Positions 40,919 to 40,995 of a stretch of 40,995 nucleotides of DNA are shown here, piece by piece; the first letter of the stretch is position 1, and every line of letters starts with the position of its first letter. This stretch comes from an uncultured Lachnospiraceae bacterium (GTDB taxonomy: Bacteria; Bacillota; Clostridia; Lachnospirales; Lachnospiraceae): NCBI GenBank assembly GCA_910578115.1, contig CAJTPO010000042.1, forward strand, positions 1 to 40,995, given 5' to 3'. Below the pieces are notes generated by a model that saw only the letters and a list, made by a program, of their open reading frames with translations, was not told the DNA's origin and ran no database searches. The position numbers and the translations under genes are program-made.

Positions 40919-40995
40919 ACTTATGGATTCTATGTTAGAATAGTGTGAGAAAAACATTAACCAACTCCAAGGCAGCAGAGAACGCAGCCTAAGAG
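40919..40995. other. Right-edge gap, no gene
   Basis: 77 bases after the second MBOAT stop with no ORF. The stretch around TTAGAATAG (40935-40943) could be a -10 region for a gene beyond the edge; nothing further can be supported. Confidence 0.25.

Overview
The window looks like a Firmicutes chromosome, most likely Lachnospiraceae. The grounds are frequent purine-rich Shine-Dalgarno sites, TTG and GTG starts, very large secreted proteins with Big_2 domains, glucosaminidase and BspA-type leucine-rich repeats, and secreted 'VSxN' motifs. The species cannot be named. Almost everything concerns building, decorating and exporting cell-surface polysaccharide, with two AT-rich accessory modules embedded in it.

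Left part (1-11.4 kb): a CDP-3,6-dideoxyhexose operon. A frameshifted rfbF-like copy with a degraded active site (185-974) is followed by a three-gene cassette (DUF262 ParB-like NTPase, DUF3696-type AAA ATPase, unknown protein; 993-4173). Then come intact rfbF (4222-4995), a second cassette (XRE regulator, ImmA/IrrE metalloprotease, PIN-like nuclease; 5157-6982) with its own promoter, rfbH, rfbG and a GT-C-like membrane protein. RfbF, RfbG and RfbH would give CDP-4-keto-3,6-dideoxyglucose. The E3-type reductase partner and the final reductase or epimerase are not in the window. A two-copy 78-bp structured repeat and a strong terminator close the operon.

Middle (11.4-22 kb): two giant secreted proteins, each preceded by recognisable promoter elements. 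The first has an SH3-like region, a glucosaminidase domain, Big_2 domains and later beta-repeats. The second has an acidic repeat, BspA-like leucine-rich repeats and Ig-like domains. A long hairpin lies in the leader of the second.

Right part (22-41 kb): glycosyltransferases (GT2, GT4, GT8 and two large multi-membrane GT-C-like proteins), UDP-glucose dehydrogenase, a UDP-glucuronate 4-epimerase, a DPM1/GtrB-like polyprenyl-phosphate glycosyltransferase translationally coupled to a YdjC/ChbG deacetylase, and two divergent MBOAT O-acyltransferases, one with an SGNH-type partner. Together they suggest a uronate-containing, O-acylated, dideoxyhexose-decorated polymer. One branch sugar may be added outside the membrane from a deacetylated polyprenyl-phosphate donor.

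The best candidate for an undescribed system is the DUF262/ATPase/unknown cassette. It is flanked by the two rfbF copies, which share a 25-bp identical direct repeat, and its first protein has an N-terminal segment resembling sigma-70 region 1.1 or a HARE-HTH. No RNA genes, CRISPR arrays, transposases or integrases were seen.
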